Shown here: positions 17,372 through 28,238 of the stretch, one piece after another
Layout: each line of letters begins with the position of its first letter
How positions within the stretch are numbered: position 1 is the stretch's first letter
Origin: Mycolicibacterium septicum DSM 44393
Lineage (GTDB): Bacteria; Actinomycetota; Actinomycetes; Mycobacteriales; Mycobacteriaceae
Direction of reading: 5' to 3'
DNA: 64,000 bases
Assembly (NCBI RefSeq): GCF_000455325.1
Contig: NZ_HG322951.1
Span: forward strand, 3,397,904-3,461,903
Program-made: the position numbers and the translations under genes
Notes under the pieces: model-generated
Databases searched by the model: none
What the model was told of the DNA's origin: nothing
What the model saw: the letters and a program-made list of their open reading frames with translations, nothing else

Positions 17372-18570
17372 GTGTTGCGTTGGACCACAGCTGGTGAATC
17401 CCATGGCCGCGCCCTGGTGGCCATGCTCGAAGGGATGGTTGCCGGCGTGCCCATCACCTCAGAGGAGATCGGGGCACAGCTCAAGCGTCGTCGTCTCGGC
17501 TACGGCCGGGGTGCCCGGATGAAGTTCGAACAGGACCAGGTCACCATCCTGGCCGGGGTGCGTCACGGCACCACCCTGGGCGGACCGATCGCCATCGAGA
17601 TCGGTAACACCGAATGGCCCAAGTGGGAGACCGTGATGTCTCCGGACCCCGTGGACCCGGCCGAACTCGACGTGGCGCGCAACGCCCCGCTGACCCGCCC
17701 CCGCCCGGGTCACGCCGACTACGCCGGCATGCTCAAGTACGGGTTCGACGACGCCCGCCCGGTGCTCGAACGTGCCAGCGCACGCGAGACCGCTGCGCGG
17801 GTCGCGGCAGGCACCGTGGCCCGCGCCTTCCTGCGTGCGGCGCTCGGCGTGGAGGTCGTCTCGCACGTCATCTCCATCGGCGCGTCCAAGCCCTATGACG
17901 GTCCGCCGCCGCAGTTCTCCGACCTGGACCAGATTGACGCGAGTCCCGTTCGGGCGTTCGACGAAGCCGCTGAGTCGTCGATGATCGCCGAGATCGAGGA
18001 CGCCAAGAAGGACGGCGACACCCTCGGCGGTGTCGTCGAGGTCGTGGTCGATGGTCTGCCGATCGGGTTGGGCTCGTTCACCAGTGGCGACAACCGCCTC
18101 GACAGTCAGCTCGCCGCCGCGGTGATGGGCATCCAGGCGATCAAGGGTGTGGAGATCGGCGACGGCTTCGAGACCGCGCGCCGTCGCGGCAGCGTCGCCC
18201 ACGACGAGATGTACCCGGGCGCCGACGGGGTCCTGCGCTCGACCAACCGGGCCGGCGGCCTGGAAGGCGGTATGACCAACGGCCAGGCGCTGCGGGTCCG
18301 GGCCGCGATGAAGCCGATCTCGACCGTGCCGCGCGCGTTGGCCACCGTCGACATGGCGACCGGCGAAGAGGCCGTCGCCATTCACCAGCGTTCCGACGTG
18401 TGCGCGGTGCCGGCCGCCGGTGTGGTGGTGGAGACCATGGTCGCCCTGGTGGTGGCCCGCGCCGTGCTGGAGAAGTTCGGTGGGGACTCGCTGGCCGAGA
18501 CCCGCGCCAACATCGACGCCTACCTGCGGGCCGTCGCCGAGCGCGAGCCCGCGGCGCAGGCCCTGGGCTG

Positions 18571-18571
<1 letters not shown>
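17372..18571 (+). CDS. aroC: Chorismate synthase
   Basis: A 399-residue FMN-dependent enzyme converting EPSP to chorismate, the last shikimate-pathway step. Signatures: [80 protein letters not shown], and the C-terminal [23 protein letters not shown] 17372 gives the N-terminus [12 protein letters not shown] typical of mycobacteria; ATG 17363 would add three residues. It overlaps aroK by one base (TGATG), so aroC, aroK and aroB are coupled. It is named aroF in M. tuberculosis (Rv2540c). Confidence 0.95.
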
Positions 18572-20380
<1,809 letters not shown>

Positions 20381-20420
20381 CGTGCGCCTGAGTTCTGCTT
20401 CGCCCAGGTGGGCGGGCTGG

Positions 20421-20987
20421 TTACTGCTTGGGTTGCTCGGGGTAGTCGACCGGGGCCTCGGCGTCGGCACTCTCTGACGCGCCGTTGGCCGTCACCGCGG
20501 CGAACACGTCGGTGTCGGCTCGTTCGTCGGCTGCCAGGCCGTGGTGGCGCTGACGCGGCATCGGCGGGGCCTTGCGGTCCACCAGCCAGCGGCCCACGGT
20601 CACGCCGCCAACGCCGAGCAAGAACACCAGCAGCGCGGTGAACGCCGCGAATGTGGTGACCTCGTTGAGCAGCGCATCGGTGTAGAGGCTCTTGTAGAAC
20701 AGCCCGATGAACCACGCCACCGCGCCGCTGACGACGCCGGCGAACAGGCCGGCGATCAGCCAGGTCATCGCCATGTCGGCACGACGGTCCGGATCCGGAT
20801 TGGCCCGTGCGTCGGACTGGCCGTCGAACAGGCCCCAGATCAGTACGCCGATTCCGAACAACGTGACCAGCCCCAAGCTGAACCAGGTGGCGTTACCCGG
20901 CGAGGCGTTGATCAGTGCTCCTTGCAGTAAGCGCACGATGACCATCGCTGTTGCGAACACCACTCCGCGCAGTAACCACTTGCTCAT
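20421..20987 (-). CDS. B-4DMT family membrane protein (Rv2536-like)
   Basis: A 188-residue protein with four hydrophobic helices (about residues 5-27, 35-55, 73-97, 110-132), followed by a hydrophilic C-terminal tail of about 55 residues rich in Asp, Glu and Ala. It matches the mycobacterial family labelled 'B-4DMT transporter' (Rv2536). The transport activity is a family-level guess with no known substrate. ATG 20987 has a TACAGT box 8 nt upstream. It is divergent from pepQ across only 33 bp. Confidence 0.82.
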   Translation of the reverse strand: MSKWLLRGVVFATAMVIVRLLQGALINASPGNATWFSLGLVTLFGIGVLIWGLFDGQSDARANPDPDRRADMAMTWLIAGLFAGVVSGAVAWFIGLFYKSLYTDALLNEVTTFAAFTALLVFLLGVGGVTVGRWLVDRKAPPMPRQRHHGLAADERADTDVFAAVTANGASESADAEAPVDYPEQPKQ

Positions 20988-20995
20988 GGGGGCAC

Positions 20996-21001
20996 ACTGT
21001 A
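20996..21001 (-). promoter_or_regulatory. -10 box for the Rv2536-like gene
   Basis: TACAGT on the minus strand, 8 nt before ATG 20987. Only 5 bp separate it from the opposing pepQ -10 box. Confidence 0.45.
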
Positions 21002-21006
21002 GCGAG

Positions 21007-21012
21007 TAGCGT
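21007..21012 (+). promoter_or_regulatory. -10 box for pepQ
   Basis: TAGCGT, 8 nt before GTG 21021, consistent with a leaderless or nearly leaderless transcript. Confidence 0.45.
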
Positions 21013-21020
21013 CACAGACC

Positions 21021-22106
21021 GTGACTATTTCCCAGCGCAGGGACCGGCTGCGGCGTCGGCTGGCCGACTTGGGCCTGGACGCGATGTTGGTAACTGACCT
21101 GGTCAACGTGCGTTATCTGTCCGGATTCACGGGTTCCAACGCCGCCCTGTTGATCCTCGCCGAGGACACCACGCCGGTGCTGGCCACCGATGGGCGTTAT
21201 CGCACGCAGGCCGCGCAGCAGTCCCCGGACGCCGAGGTGGTCATCGAGCGGGCCTGCGGGTCACACCTGGCCGGGCGCGCCGCCCGTACCGGCGCCCTGC
21301 GGTTGGGCTTCGAGAGCCATGTGGTGACCGTGGATGCCTATGCGGCCCTGAAGAAGGCGGCCGGCGACACCGTCGAGTGGGTGCGCGCGGCGGGCACCGT
21401 GGAAGCGCTGCGGGAGATCAAGGACGCCGGCGAGATCGCGATGCTGCGACTGGCCTGCGAGGCCGCCGACGCGGCGCTCATGGATCTGCTGGAGCGTGGC
21501 GGCCTGCGTCCCGGCCGGACCGAGCGCGAGGTGCGCAACGAGTTGGAAGCCCTGATGCTCGACCGCGGCGCCGACGGGCCGTCCTTCGAGACGATCGTGG
21601 CGACGGGCTCGAACTCGGCGATCCCGCACCACCGGCCCACGGAAGCGGTGCTGGCCGCGGGGGATTTCGTCAAGATCGATTTCGGTGCCCTGGTGGAGGG
21701 CTATCACTCCGACATGACGCGCACGTTCGTGCTGGGCCCGGCTGCCCAGTGGCAGCTCGACATCTATGACCTGGTGGCCACCGCACAGCAGGCGGGTTGT
21801 GACGCGCTGGCGCCCGGGGTGTCGCTGAGCGCGGTCGACGCGGCATCGCGCCAGGTCATCGCCGATGCCGGCTACGGCGACAACTTCGGCCACGGCCTCG
21901 GCCACGGTGTCGGACTGCAGATCCACGAAGCGCCGGGAATCAATGCCGCCGCCGCCGGTACACTGCTTGCTGGCTCTGCGGTAACCGTTGAGCCAGGTGT
22001 CTACTTGCCCGATCGCGGCGGTGTCCGGATCGAGGACACCCTGGTCGTCGGAGAGGCGGCACCCGACCTGCTTACCCAGTTCCCCAAGGAACTGGCCATT
22101 TTGTGA
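21021..22106 (+). CDS. pepQ: Xaa-Pro aminopeptidase / dipeptidase (M24B)
   Basis: A 361-residue two-domain metallopeptidase. The N-terminal creatinase-like domain starts RRDRLRRRLADLGLDAMLVTDLVNVRYLSGFTGSNA. The C-terminal pita-bread domain shows all five metal ligands: Asp in IDFGALV, Asp in HSDMTRTF, His in GHGLGHGVGL, Glu in TVEPGVY and Glu in RIEDTLVV. It removes residues next to proline in the cytoplasm. It heads the pepQ-efp-nusB group, with 24 nt before efp. It corresponds to Rv2535c. Confidence 0.94.
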   Translation: MTISQRRDRLRRRLADLGLDAMLVTDLVNVRYLSGFTGSNAALLILAEDTTPVLATDGRYRTQAAQQSPDAEVVIERACGSHLAGRAARTGALRLGFESHVVTVDAYAALKKAAGDTVEWVRAAGTVEALREIKDAGEIAMLRLACEAADAALMDLLERGGLRPGRTEREVRNELEALMLDRGADGPSFETIVATGSNSAIPHHRPTEAVLAAGDFVKIDFGALVEGYHSDMTRTFVLGPAAQWQLDIYDLVATAQQAGCDALAPGVSLSAVDAASRQVIADAGYGDNFGHGLGHGVGLQIHEAPGINAAAAGTLLAGSAVTVEPGVYLPDRGGVRIEDTLVVGEAAPDLLTQFPKELAIL

Positions 22107-22130
22107 CAAAAGCTTAGGAGCTACACCCTC

Positions 22131-22694
22131 ATGGCATCGACTGCCGACTTCAAGAACGGGCTCGTCCTGCAGATCGACGGACAGCTGTGGCAGATCGTCG
22201 AATTCCAGCACGTCAAGCCGGGTAAGGGCCCGGCCTTCGTGCGGACGAAGCTGAAGAACGTGGTGTCCGGCAAGGTCGTCGACAAGACCTACAACGCCGG
22301 CGTGAAGGTGGAGACCGCCACCGTGGACCGCCGCGACGCCACCTACCTGTACCGCGACGGCAACGACTTCGTCTTCATGGATTCCGAGGACTTCAATCAG
22401 CATCCGTTGTCCGAGGCGCTCGTCGGCCGCTTGGCCGACTTCCTGCTGGAGAGCCTGCCGGTGCAGATCGCCTTCCACGAGTCCGCGCCGCTGTACCTGG
22501 AACTTCCGGTGTCCGTCGAGCTCGAGGTTTCCCACACCGAGCCCGGCCTGCAGGGTGACCGCTCCAGCGCCGGCACCAAGCCCGCCACCATGGAGACCGG
22601 CGCCGAGATCCAGGTGCCGCTGTTCATCAACACCGGTGACAAGCTCAAGGTCGACACCCGCGACGGCAGCTACCTCGGCCGCGTGAATGGCTGA
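22131..22694 (+). CDS. efp: Elongation factor P
   Basis: A 187-residue protein with the usual three beta-barrel domains. It binds stalled ribosomes and promotes peptide bonds at polyproline stretches. Seen: the KOW-like N-terminus [40 protein letters not shown], with a Lys in the loop that is modified in some bacteria, and the C-terminal [19 protein letters not shown]. An AGGAGC site lies before the ATG. No modification genes are visible nearby. Confidence 0.97.
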   Translation: MASTADFKNGLVLQIDGQLWQIVEFQHVKPGKGPAFVRTKLKNVVSGKVVDKTYNAGVKVETATVDRRDATYLYRDGNDFVFMDSEDFNQHPLSEALVGRLADFLLESLPVQIAFHESAPLYLELPVSVELEVSHTEPGLQGDRSSAGTKPATMETGAEIQVPLFINTGDKLKVDTRDGSYLGRVNG

Positions 22695-22696
22695 CC

Positions 22697-23185
22697 ATGC
22701 CTGACCGCCGTGGCGACCGGGGCCGTCACCAGGCCCGCAAGCGCGCCGTGGATCTGCTGTTCGAGGCCGAGGCGCGCGGTCTCACGCCGGAGGCGGTGGC
22801 CGACGGCCGTACCGCGCTGGCCGAGGATCAGCCCGACGTCACCCCGCTCAATCCGTACACGGTGTCGGTGGCGCGCGGTGTCACCGAACACGCCGCCCAC
22901 ATCGACGACCTCATCTCGGCTCACCTGCAGGGATGGACGTTGGAGCGGCTGCCCGCCGTGGACCGCGCCATCCTCCGGGTGGCGGTCTGGGAACTGCTGC
23001 ACGCCGAGGACGTCCCCGAACCCGTCGCCGTGGACGAGGCCGTCGAGCTGGCCAAGGAGCTGTCCACCGATGAGTCGCCCGGATTCGTCAACGGGGTGCT
23101 GGGCCAGGTGATGCTGGTGACCCCGCAGATCCGGGCTGCCGCCGCTGCCGTGCAGGGTGCCGTTCAGGACCGGCCCGAGCAGTAG
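22697..23185 (+). CDS. nusB: Transcription antitermination protein NusB
   Basis: A 162-residue all-helical RNA-binding protein of the rRNA antitermination complex (with NusE/S10, boxA). The conserved start [20 protein letters not shown] and the C-terminal [39 protein letters not shown] are clear. ATG 22697 is 2 nt after the efp stop, so the genes are co-transcribed. It corresponds to Rv2533c. The accessory region begins after it. Confidence 0.96.
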   Translation: MPDRRGDRGRHQARKRAVDLLFEAEARGLTPEAVADGRTALAEDQPDVTPLNPYTVSVARGVTEHAAHIDDLISAHLQGWTLERLPAVDRAILRVAVWELLHAEDVPEPVAVDEAVELAKELSTDESPGFVNGVLGQVMLVTPQIRAAAAAVQGAVQDRPEQ

Positions 23186-23278
23186 ATTCATATCCCGGAG
23201 ATCGGGATCGTCGGTGCCGTTCGGTGCCACGATGTTGTTACGTGTGTGACTACACGTACCGACATTCGGAGGCCGCTG

Positions 23279-25528
23279 ATGGGACACGAGTCGAGAAGTA
23301 TCGCGGGGGTCGGCGAGGACGGCCTGCACCTGCACGCCTGCCCGCTGTGTGAGGCCATGTGCGGCTTGGAGATTCAGGTCGCCGACGGCAAGGTTGCGAG
23401 CGTCCGGCCGAACAAGTCCGATCAGTGGAGCGCGGGCCATATCTGCCCCAAGGGCGCGTCGCTGGCCGGGTTGCACGACGACCCCGACCGGATCCGCCGG
23501 CCGATGATCAAGCTGGACGGCGAGTGGCACGAGGTCGACTGGGACACCGCCTTCCGTCGCTGCACCGAACTGCTCGCTCCCGTCATCGAGAAGTACGGCA
23601 TCGGCGCGGTCGCGGCCTATACCGGAAATCCGCTGGCGCACTCGTTCTCGCTGTCCCGCTATTCGGCGATCCTGCTCGGCCTGTCCGGTATGCCGATCAC
23701 CTACTCGCCGGGCACCATCGACCAGTGGCCGAAGAACCTGTCGTCGCACCTGATGTACGGCAGCTGGTGGGCCTTCCCGACGCCGGACATCCAGCGCACC
23801 GACCTGCTGGTGGTGATGGGGGCCAACCCGGCGGCCTCGCAGGGATCGCTCCTGGCCGCCCCCGACGTGATGGGCATCATCGCCGGTATCCGTAAGCGCG
23901 GCAAGGTGATCGTCATCGACCCGGTGCGCACCGCCACCGCCGCCAAGGCCGACGAGTGGTTGCCGATCACGCCCGGTACTGACGCGGCACTCCTGCTCGG
24001 GATCGTCCACACCGTGTTCGACGAAGGCCTGGTCAACCTCGGCGAGTTGGAACGACACCTCGACGGAGTGTCCACCCTGCAGCAGGCGGTGGCCGACTGG
24101 TCACCCGAAAGGGTCTCTGCCACTACAGGTATCGACGCGGAGCGTATTCGTGGACTGGCCCGCGAGTTGGCCGGCACGCCGCGCGCGGTGGTCTACGGCC
24201 GGATCGGCACGTGCAATCAGGAGTTCGGCAGCCTGGCCAGCTGGCTGGTGGATGTGGTCAACATCGTCACCGGTCACTTCGACACCCCCGGCGGCGCGAT
24301 GTTCGCCAGGCCGACGGCCTGGACGATCACGAGCCAGCCGATCCCGGGACTGGAGGACGGTGCGCCGAATTTCGGCCGCTACCGCACCCGGGTGCGCGGG
24401 GCCAAGGAAGTGCTCGGGCAGGTACCGGTGTCATGCATGCTCGAAGAGATCACCACGCCCGGTGAGGGGCAGCTCAAGGCCCTGATCACCGTCGCGGGCA
24501 ACCCGGTGCTGTCCACACCGGGCGGCGACAAACTCGACGAGGCGCTGCCACAACTGGACGCGATGATCTCGGTGGACCTGTGGCTCAACGAGACCACCCG
24601 GCACGCCGACGTGATCCTGCCCGGTGCTTCGGCGCTCGAGCAGCCGCACTCGGCCGACCTGCTGCTGGGCGCGGCGATCAACAGCTTCGCCCGGTACTCA
24701 CTGCCGGTGTTCCACCGCGAGGATCCCGATGCGCCGGAGGAGTGGGAGATCCTGATCCGGCTCACCGGGCTGTGCACCGGGACCCCGGCCGAGGATGTCG
24801 ACATCGCCGCGCTCGATGACGGCTGGTTCGACTACCTGTGTTTCGCCCAGGGGCTCGACGGCGCCGAGATCCGCAAGCAGTACGACCACGGCGGCCCCGA
24901 GCGGATGCTGGATCTGACGCTGCGGACCGCCGCGTTCGGCGACCGGTACGGGGAGAACCCCGACGGTCTGACCCTGGACAAGCTCAAGGCCCACCCGGAC
25001 GGAATCAACTTCGGCCCCATGGTGCCCCAGGTGCCCGAGGTGCTCGGCACCGCCGACCAGAAGATCCGGCTGGCGCCGCAGTATCTGCTCGACGACCTGC
25101 CGCGGCTGGCCGAGCGGCTCGACCGGGCCCCCGACGAACTGGTGCTGGTGAGCCGGCGACATCTGCGGTCCAACAACTCCTGGCTGCACAACGTCGGCTC
25201 GTTGATGAAGGGACGCGACCGCTGCACCCTGCTGATGCACAGTAAGGATGCGGCGGCCCGGAGGATCGCCGATGGCGACAACGCGGAAGTGGCGTCCGCC
25301 GGCGGCAAGATCGTGGTCCCGGTCGAGGTGACCGACGCGATCAAGCCCGGAGTGGTGTCGATGCCGCACGGCTGGGGCCACGGTCAGCCCGGTACGCGGC
25401 TCGGCGTCGCGAACGCATCGCCCGGGGTCAACACCAACATCCTGTCGCTGCCCGATTTCCTCGACGAGCCGTCCGGCAACGGGGCGCTCAACGGCATCCC
25501 GGTCACGGTCAGCGCGACGACGATCTAG
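23279..25528 (+). CDS. Molybdopterin-dependent oxidoreductase with N-terminal [4Fe-4S] site
   Basis: A 749-residue member of the DMSO reductase/formate dehydrogenase superfamily. Seen: an N-terminal [4Fe-4S] cluster motif CPLCEAMC...CPKG (residues ~22-60), four-domain molybdopterin-binding sequence (VMGANPAASQ, VIDPVRTATAAKADEWLPITPGTDAALLLGI), and a C-terminal dinucleotide-binding domain (SRRHLRSNNSWLHNV, PHGWGHGQPGTRLG). No Tat signal is seen, so it is cytoplasmic. The protein ligand of molybdenum is not an obvious Cys or Sec; an Asp in SPGTIDQWPKN is my guess. ATG 23279 has GGAGG at 23268; GTG 23246 is less likely. No small subunit or chaperone lies beside it. The substrate is unknown. Confidence 0.87.
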   Translation: MGHESRSIAGVGEDGLHLHACPLCEAMCGLEIQVADGKVASVRPNKSDQWSAGHICPKGASLAGLHDDPDRIRRPMIKLDGEWHEVDWDTAFRRCTELLAPVIEKYGIGAVAAYTGNPLAHSFSLSRYSAILLGLSGMPITYSPGTIDQWPKNLSSHLMYGSWWAFPTPDIQRTDLLVVMGANPAASQGSLLAAPDVMGIIAGIRKRGKVIVIDPVRTATAAKADEWLPITPGTDAALLLGIVHTVFDEGLVNLGELERHLDGVSTLQQAVADWSPERVSATTGIDAERIRGLARELAGTPRAVVYGRIGTCNQEFGSLASWLVDVVNIVTGHFDTPGGAMFARPTAWTITSQPIPGLEDGAPNFGRYRTRVRGAKEVLGQVPVSCMLEEITTPGEGQLKALITVAGNPVLSTPGGDKLDEALPQLDAMISVDLWLNETTRHADVILPGASALEQPHSADLLLGAAINSFARYSLPVFHREDPDAPEEWEILIRLTGLCTGTPAEDVDIAALDDGWFDYLCFAQGLDGAEIRKQYDHGGPERMLDLTLRTAAFGDRYGENPDGLTLDKLKAHPDGINFGPMVPQVPEVLGTADQKIRLAPQYLLDDLPRLAERLDRAPDELVLVSRRHLRSNNSWLHNVGSLMKGRDRCTLLMHSKDAAARRIADGDNAEVASAGGKIVVPVEVTDAIKPGVVSMPHGWGHGQPGTRLGVANASPGVNTNILSLPDFLDEPSGNGALNGIPVTVSATTI

Positions 25529-26978
25529 CGGCGTTCCCCTCGATCACGTGGCTCCGGGGGAACCAGTAGTTCCTCGGGGTGGAAGTGGTGGTTGAGGGTG
25601 TCTTGCCCGGCGTTCATCAGGGGTGGTGGATGCCAGCGGACACGGCCGGTGTCTGGATCGATGCTGGTGGTCCAGCCGAGTCCGACCAGGCGATTGTCGG
25701 GCCCGCAACCCAGTGCGAGGTCGGGGGCGTCGGTCTGCCCGCCGTGCTGCCAGTCGGCCTTCGCGTGGTGCACCTCGCAATAGTCGGCCGGTGCTGTGCA
25801 TCCGGGGCGGGTGCAGCCGCGGTCACGGTTGTAGAGCAGTAGTCGTTGAGCTTTGGTGGCCAACCGTTTGGTGCGGGCCAAGTACAGCGGCTCTGCGGTG
25901 TGGTGCTTGTACACGGTGAGGTAGTGAAAGCTGTGGGACGCCAACCGGATCAGGTCTTTCATCGGCATCCGGATGCCCGAACCGGTGACGGCGATTCCGG
26001 CGCCGGCTTCCAACTCGGCCAGCGTGGTGGAGACGACCACGGTGACCGGAAGGCCGCCGTGCCGGCCGAGCCGTTTGGACATCAGTAATTCGCGCAACGC
26101 CACTTTGAGTGCATCGTGATTGCGCTGGGCCTGGGTCCGCATGTCACGACTGGCCGCCGCTTCCTGGTCTTGCAAGCCATGCAAGGCGTCCTGCTCCTGC
26201 TCGGCCTCAGCGTCATCGAGCGGACTGGGCGAGGGGTTGTGGATCGGTTCGGGATCATCGGGGTTGTTGATGCCCGGTGCGCCCCACACGCCGGGACGGT
26301 GGTCAGGTACGCGGCTGTCTCGGGGTCCAGCCAGCCCTGGACGTGCACCAGTCCGTCGGCGTCCTGTGTGCCGATCCGCAGCCCACGCAGGTGGGCCGCG
26401 ACATCGGGTGAGTCGCCGTCCTGGTTGAGCAGATACAGCAGTTTGTCCGAAGCGGCCTTGAGCGTTTCAGGAGTGTCGCGGGACGCCGCGGCCACCAGGT
26501 CCGATTCGATCTGGACGAGTTCAGCTGTACTGACGTACTTTTTCGCCTCCGCCAGAGTGTTGCGGATGATCGCGATGTGTTCGCTGTTGATGGTCCCTGA
26601 CAGCAGCGCCTCGGCGCATGCGGGCAGTAGCGGCTCCAGCACCTCACCGCCGATGGCATATCGCGGCCCCAGCTCGGCGGCTGCGGTCACGCGGCGTGAG
26701 GCCTCCTTGCCGCTGATCCGCATCCGGGTGGCCAGCACATCCTTCCAGGACTTGCCGCCGATCTCGTGAGGGGCGGCCTGAGCCATCAGAGCGGCTTGGA
26801 TCCGGTGATCGATCATCGCCTCGATGCGGGCGTGTCGCTCCCGTTCGGATTGGAGCGCCAGCAGCTCTGCGGTGTCGAGTCCGGTGAAGTCGACGTCGAC
26901 GAGTGACGCGGTCGTGGCGCGGTGGCCGGCCAGTGCCGCCTGCACCTCACCCCGGTTCTGGGCCAACCCGATCGCCAT
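25525..26978 (-). pseudogene. DUF222/HNH endonuclease (13E12 repeat family), frameshifted
   Basis: Two overlapping frames together make one DUF222-HNH protein of about 480 residues. The first frame (26978 leftwards) encodes the DUF222 helical domain to GWLDPETAAYLTTVPA; the homologous sequence continues as VWGAPGINNPDDPEP in another frame beginning at 26289. A one-base loss near 26290-26297 explains the shift. The second part ends with an HNH core (CTRPGCTAPADYCEVHHAKADWQHGGQTD..DNRLV) with its cysteines and histidines intact. These genes are repeated in mycobacteria and several are SOS-induced. The start is ATG 26978, next to a perfect SOS box. The stop shares CTAG with the convergent oxidoreductase stop. 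Confidence 0.8.
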
Positions 26979-26981
26979 GAT

Positions 26982-26997
26982 TCGAACATTAGTTCGA
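26982..26997. promoter_or_regulatory. LexA (SOS) box over a leaderless promoter
   Basis: TCGAAC-ATTA-GTTCGA, a perfect match to the mycobacterial/Gram-positive LexA box. On the minus strand, TAATGT (26991-26986) inside it is a good -10 element exactly 7 nt before ATG 26978. LexA bound here would occlude the -10 box of a leaderless transcript. Confidence 0.85.
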
Positions 26998-27245
26998 TAC
27001 ACCGACAGTAATCCGGGTATTGGGACTGACGTGACCAAAGTGGTCAAAGTTTTTCGGGCCAGGCGCGGCGACGTTTCGATCATCGCGATTTGTAAATTCT
27101 TGCCGGGATCGAGGTGGCGTAATGCCGGTCGGCAACGCGGTTTCGCCAGGTACGGATCCTGGGTCGGCGGCGCAATCGGTTAACCTGCGCCGAGGGTGGA
27201 TTCGCCGCACTGCAGGTGCCTCCGACAGGCCCTTACCTTGAGTGC

Positions 27246-28004
27246 GTGTCTTCCCAGCCCGAAGCTCATCCCGTATCGCTGCCGAGTCGCCGTGCGCGTG
27301 CCGACCAGGCCCGTCAGGTGGCCGACGTGCTGCGCCACCAGATCTACGAGGGCACGTATGCCGGAGCGCTGCCGGCCGAGGCCGAACTGGCCGCCGAATT
27401 CTTCGTCTCCCGCAACACCATCCGTGAAGCCCTGGCCGTCCTCAAGTCCGAGGGCCTGATCGACCGCGGCACCAAGGTGGGCACGCACGTGGCGGGCCGC
27501 AAGTACGACCACGGCCTCGACGCGTTGGTCGGGCTCAAGGAGACCTTCAAGGACTACGGCGACGTCCGCAACGAAGTCCGTGCCGTGCAGCGACTCTCGG
27601 CCCCGCCCGCGGTGGCCCGCAAGCTGGCGCTGGAGCCCGGCGCCCAGGTGGTCTTCATCGAGCGCCTGCGCTACCTCGCCGATCTGCCGCTGTCGCTGGA
27701 TCTGACCTACCTGGCGCCGGAGATCGGCGAGCAGGTGATCGGTCACGCGCTCGAGGACAACGACATCTTCGCGCTCATCGAACGGGTCAGCGGACACCGC
27801 CTCGGCGGGGCGAGCTTTGCGCTGGAGGCGGTTTCGGCTGACCCGCACACCGCCGCGACGCTGCAGGTGCCGGCCGGATCGGCCCTGCTGATGGCCGAGC
27901 GGCTCACAAGTCTGGACGACGGCACGCCCGTCGACCTGGAGTACATCAGGATGCGTGGTGATCGAATCACCATGCGCGGCAACCTCAATAGGAGAGACGC
28001 ATGA
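27246..28004 (+). CDS. GntR/HutC-family transcriptional regulator with UTRA domain
   Basis: A 252-residue regulator. The N-terminal winged helix (RARADQARQVADVLRHQIYEGTYAGALPAEAELAAEFFVSRNTIREALAVLKSEGLIDRGTKVGTHVAG) is typical of GntR proteins, and the C-terminal ~150 residues form a UTRA effector-binding domain (VVFIERLRYLADLPLSLDLTYL, LLMAERLTSLDDGTPVDLEYIRMRGDRITM). Its stop overlaps the ferredoxin start (ATGA), so it is the first gene of the operon it presumably controls. GTG 27246 follows TACCTT by 6 nt; GTG 27242 is in another frame. The effector is unknown and may be the imported solute or a product of it. Confidence 0.9.
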   Translation: MSSQPEAHPVSLPSRRARADQARQVADVLRHQIYEGTYAGALPAEAELAAEFFVSRNTIREALAVLKSEGLIDRGTKVGTHVAGRKYDHGLDALVGLKETFKDYGDVRNEVRAVQRLSAPPAVARKLALEPGAQVVFIERLRYLADLPLSLDLTYLAPEIGEQVIGHALEDNDIFALIERVSGHRLGGASFALEAVSADPHTAATLQVPAGSALLMAERLTSLDDGTPVDLEYIRMRGDRITMRGNLNRRDA

Positions 28005-28228
28005 CGCTGGTCAACCAACGCGCCGATGTTCCCGTGACCATCGACGAGTCCCTGTGTATCGAGGGCTGCACGTTGTGCGTGGACGTGTGTCCACTTGATT
28101 CGCTGGCCATCAACCCCGACAACGGCAAGGCATTCATGCACGTCGACGAGTGCTGGTACTGCGGGCCGTGCGCGGCCCGCTGTCCCACCGGCGCCGTCAC
28201 CGTCAACATGCCCTATCTCATCCGTTAG
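28001..28228 (+). CDS. Small 2[4Fe-4S] ferredoxin (AprB-like)
   Basis: A 75-residue protein with two four-cysteine cluster motifs: CIEGCTLCVDVCP at residues ~18-30, and CWYCGPCAARCP at residues ~48-59. The second motif and its aromatic context resemble the beta subunit of adenylylsulfate reductase and related AprA-like flavoproteins. It is likely the electron partner of the flavoprotein encoded at the end of the operon. It overlaps the gntR stop by 4 nt, with 10 nt to the binding-protein gene. Confidence 0.88.
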   Translation: MTLVNQRADVPVTIDESLCIEGCTLCVDVCPLDSLAINPDNGKAFMHVDECWYCGPCAARCPTGAVTVNMPYLIR

Positions 28229-28238
28229 AGGACCCGAA

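Noticed and set aside
23186..23278. A small gene between nusB and the oxidoreductase
   Set aside because: Only 93 bp, with no start and ribosome-binding site for a separate ORF; the useful site is the GGAGG before ATG 23279.
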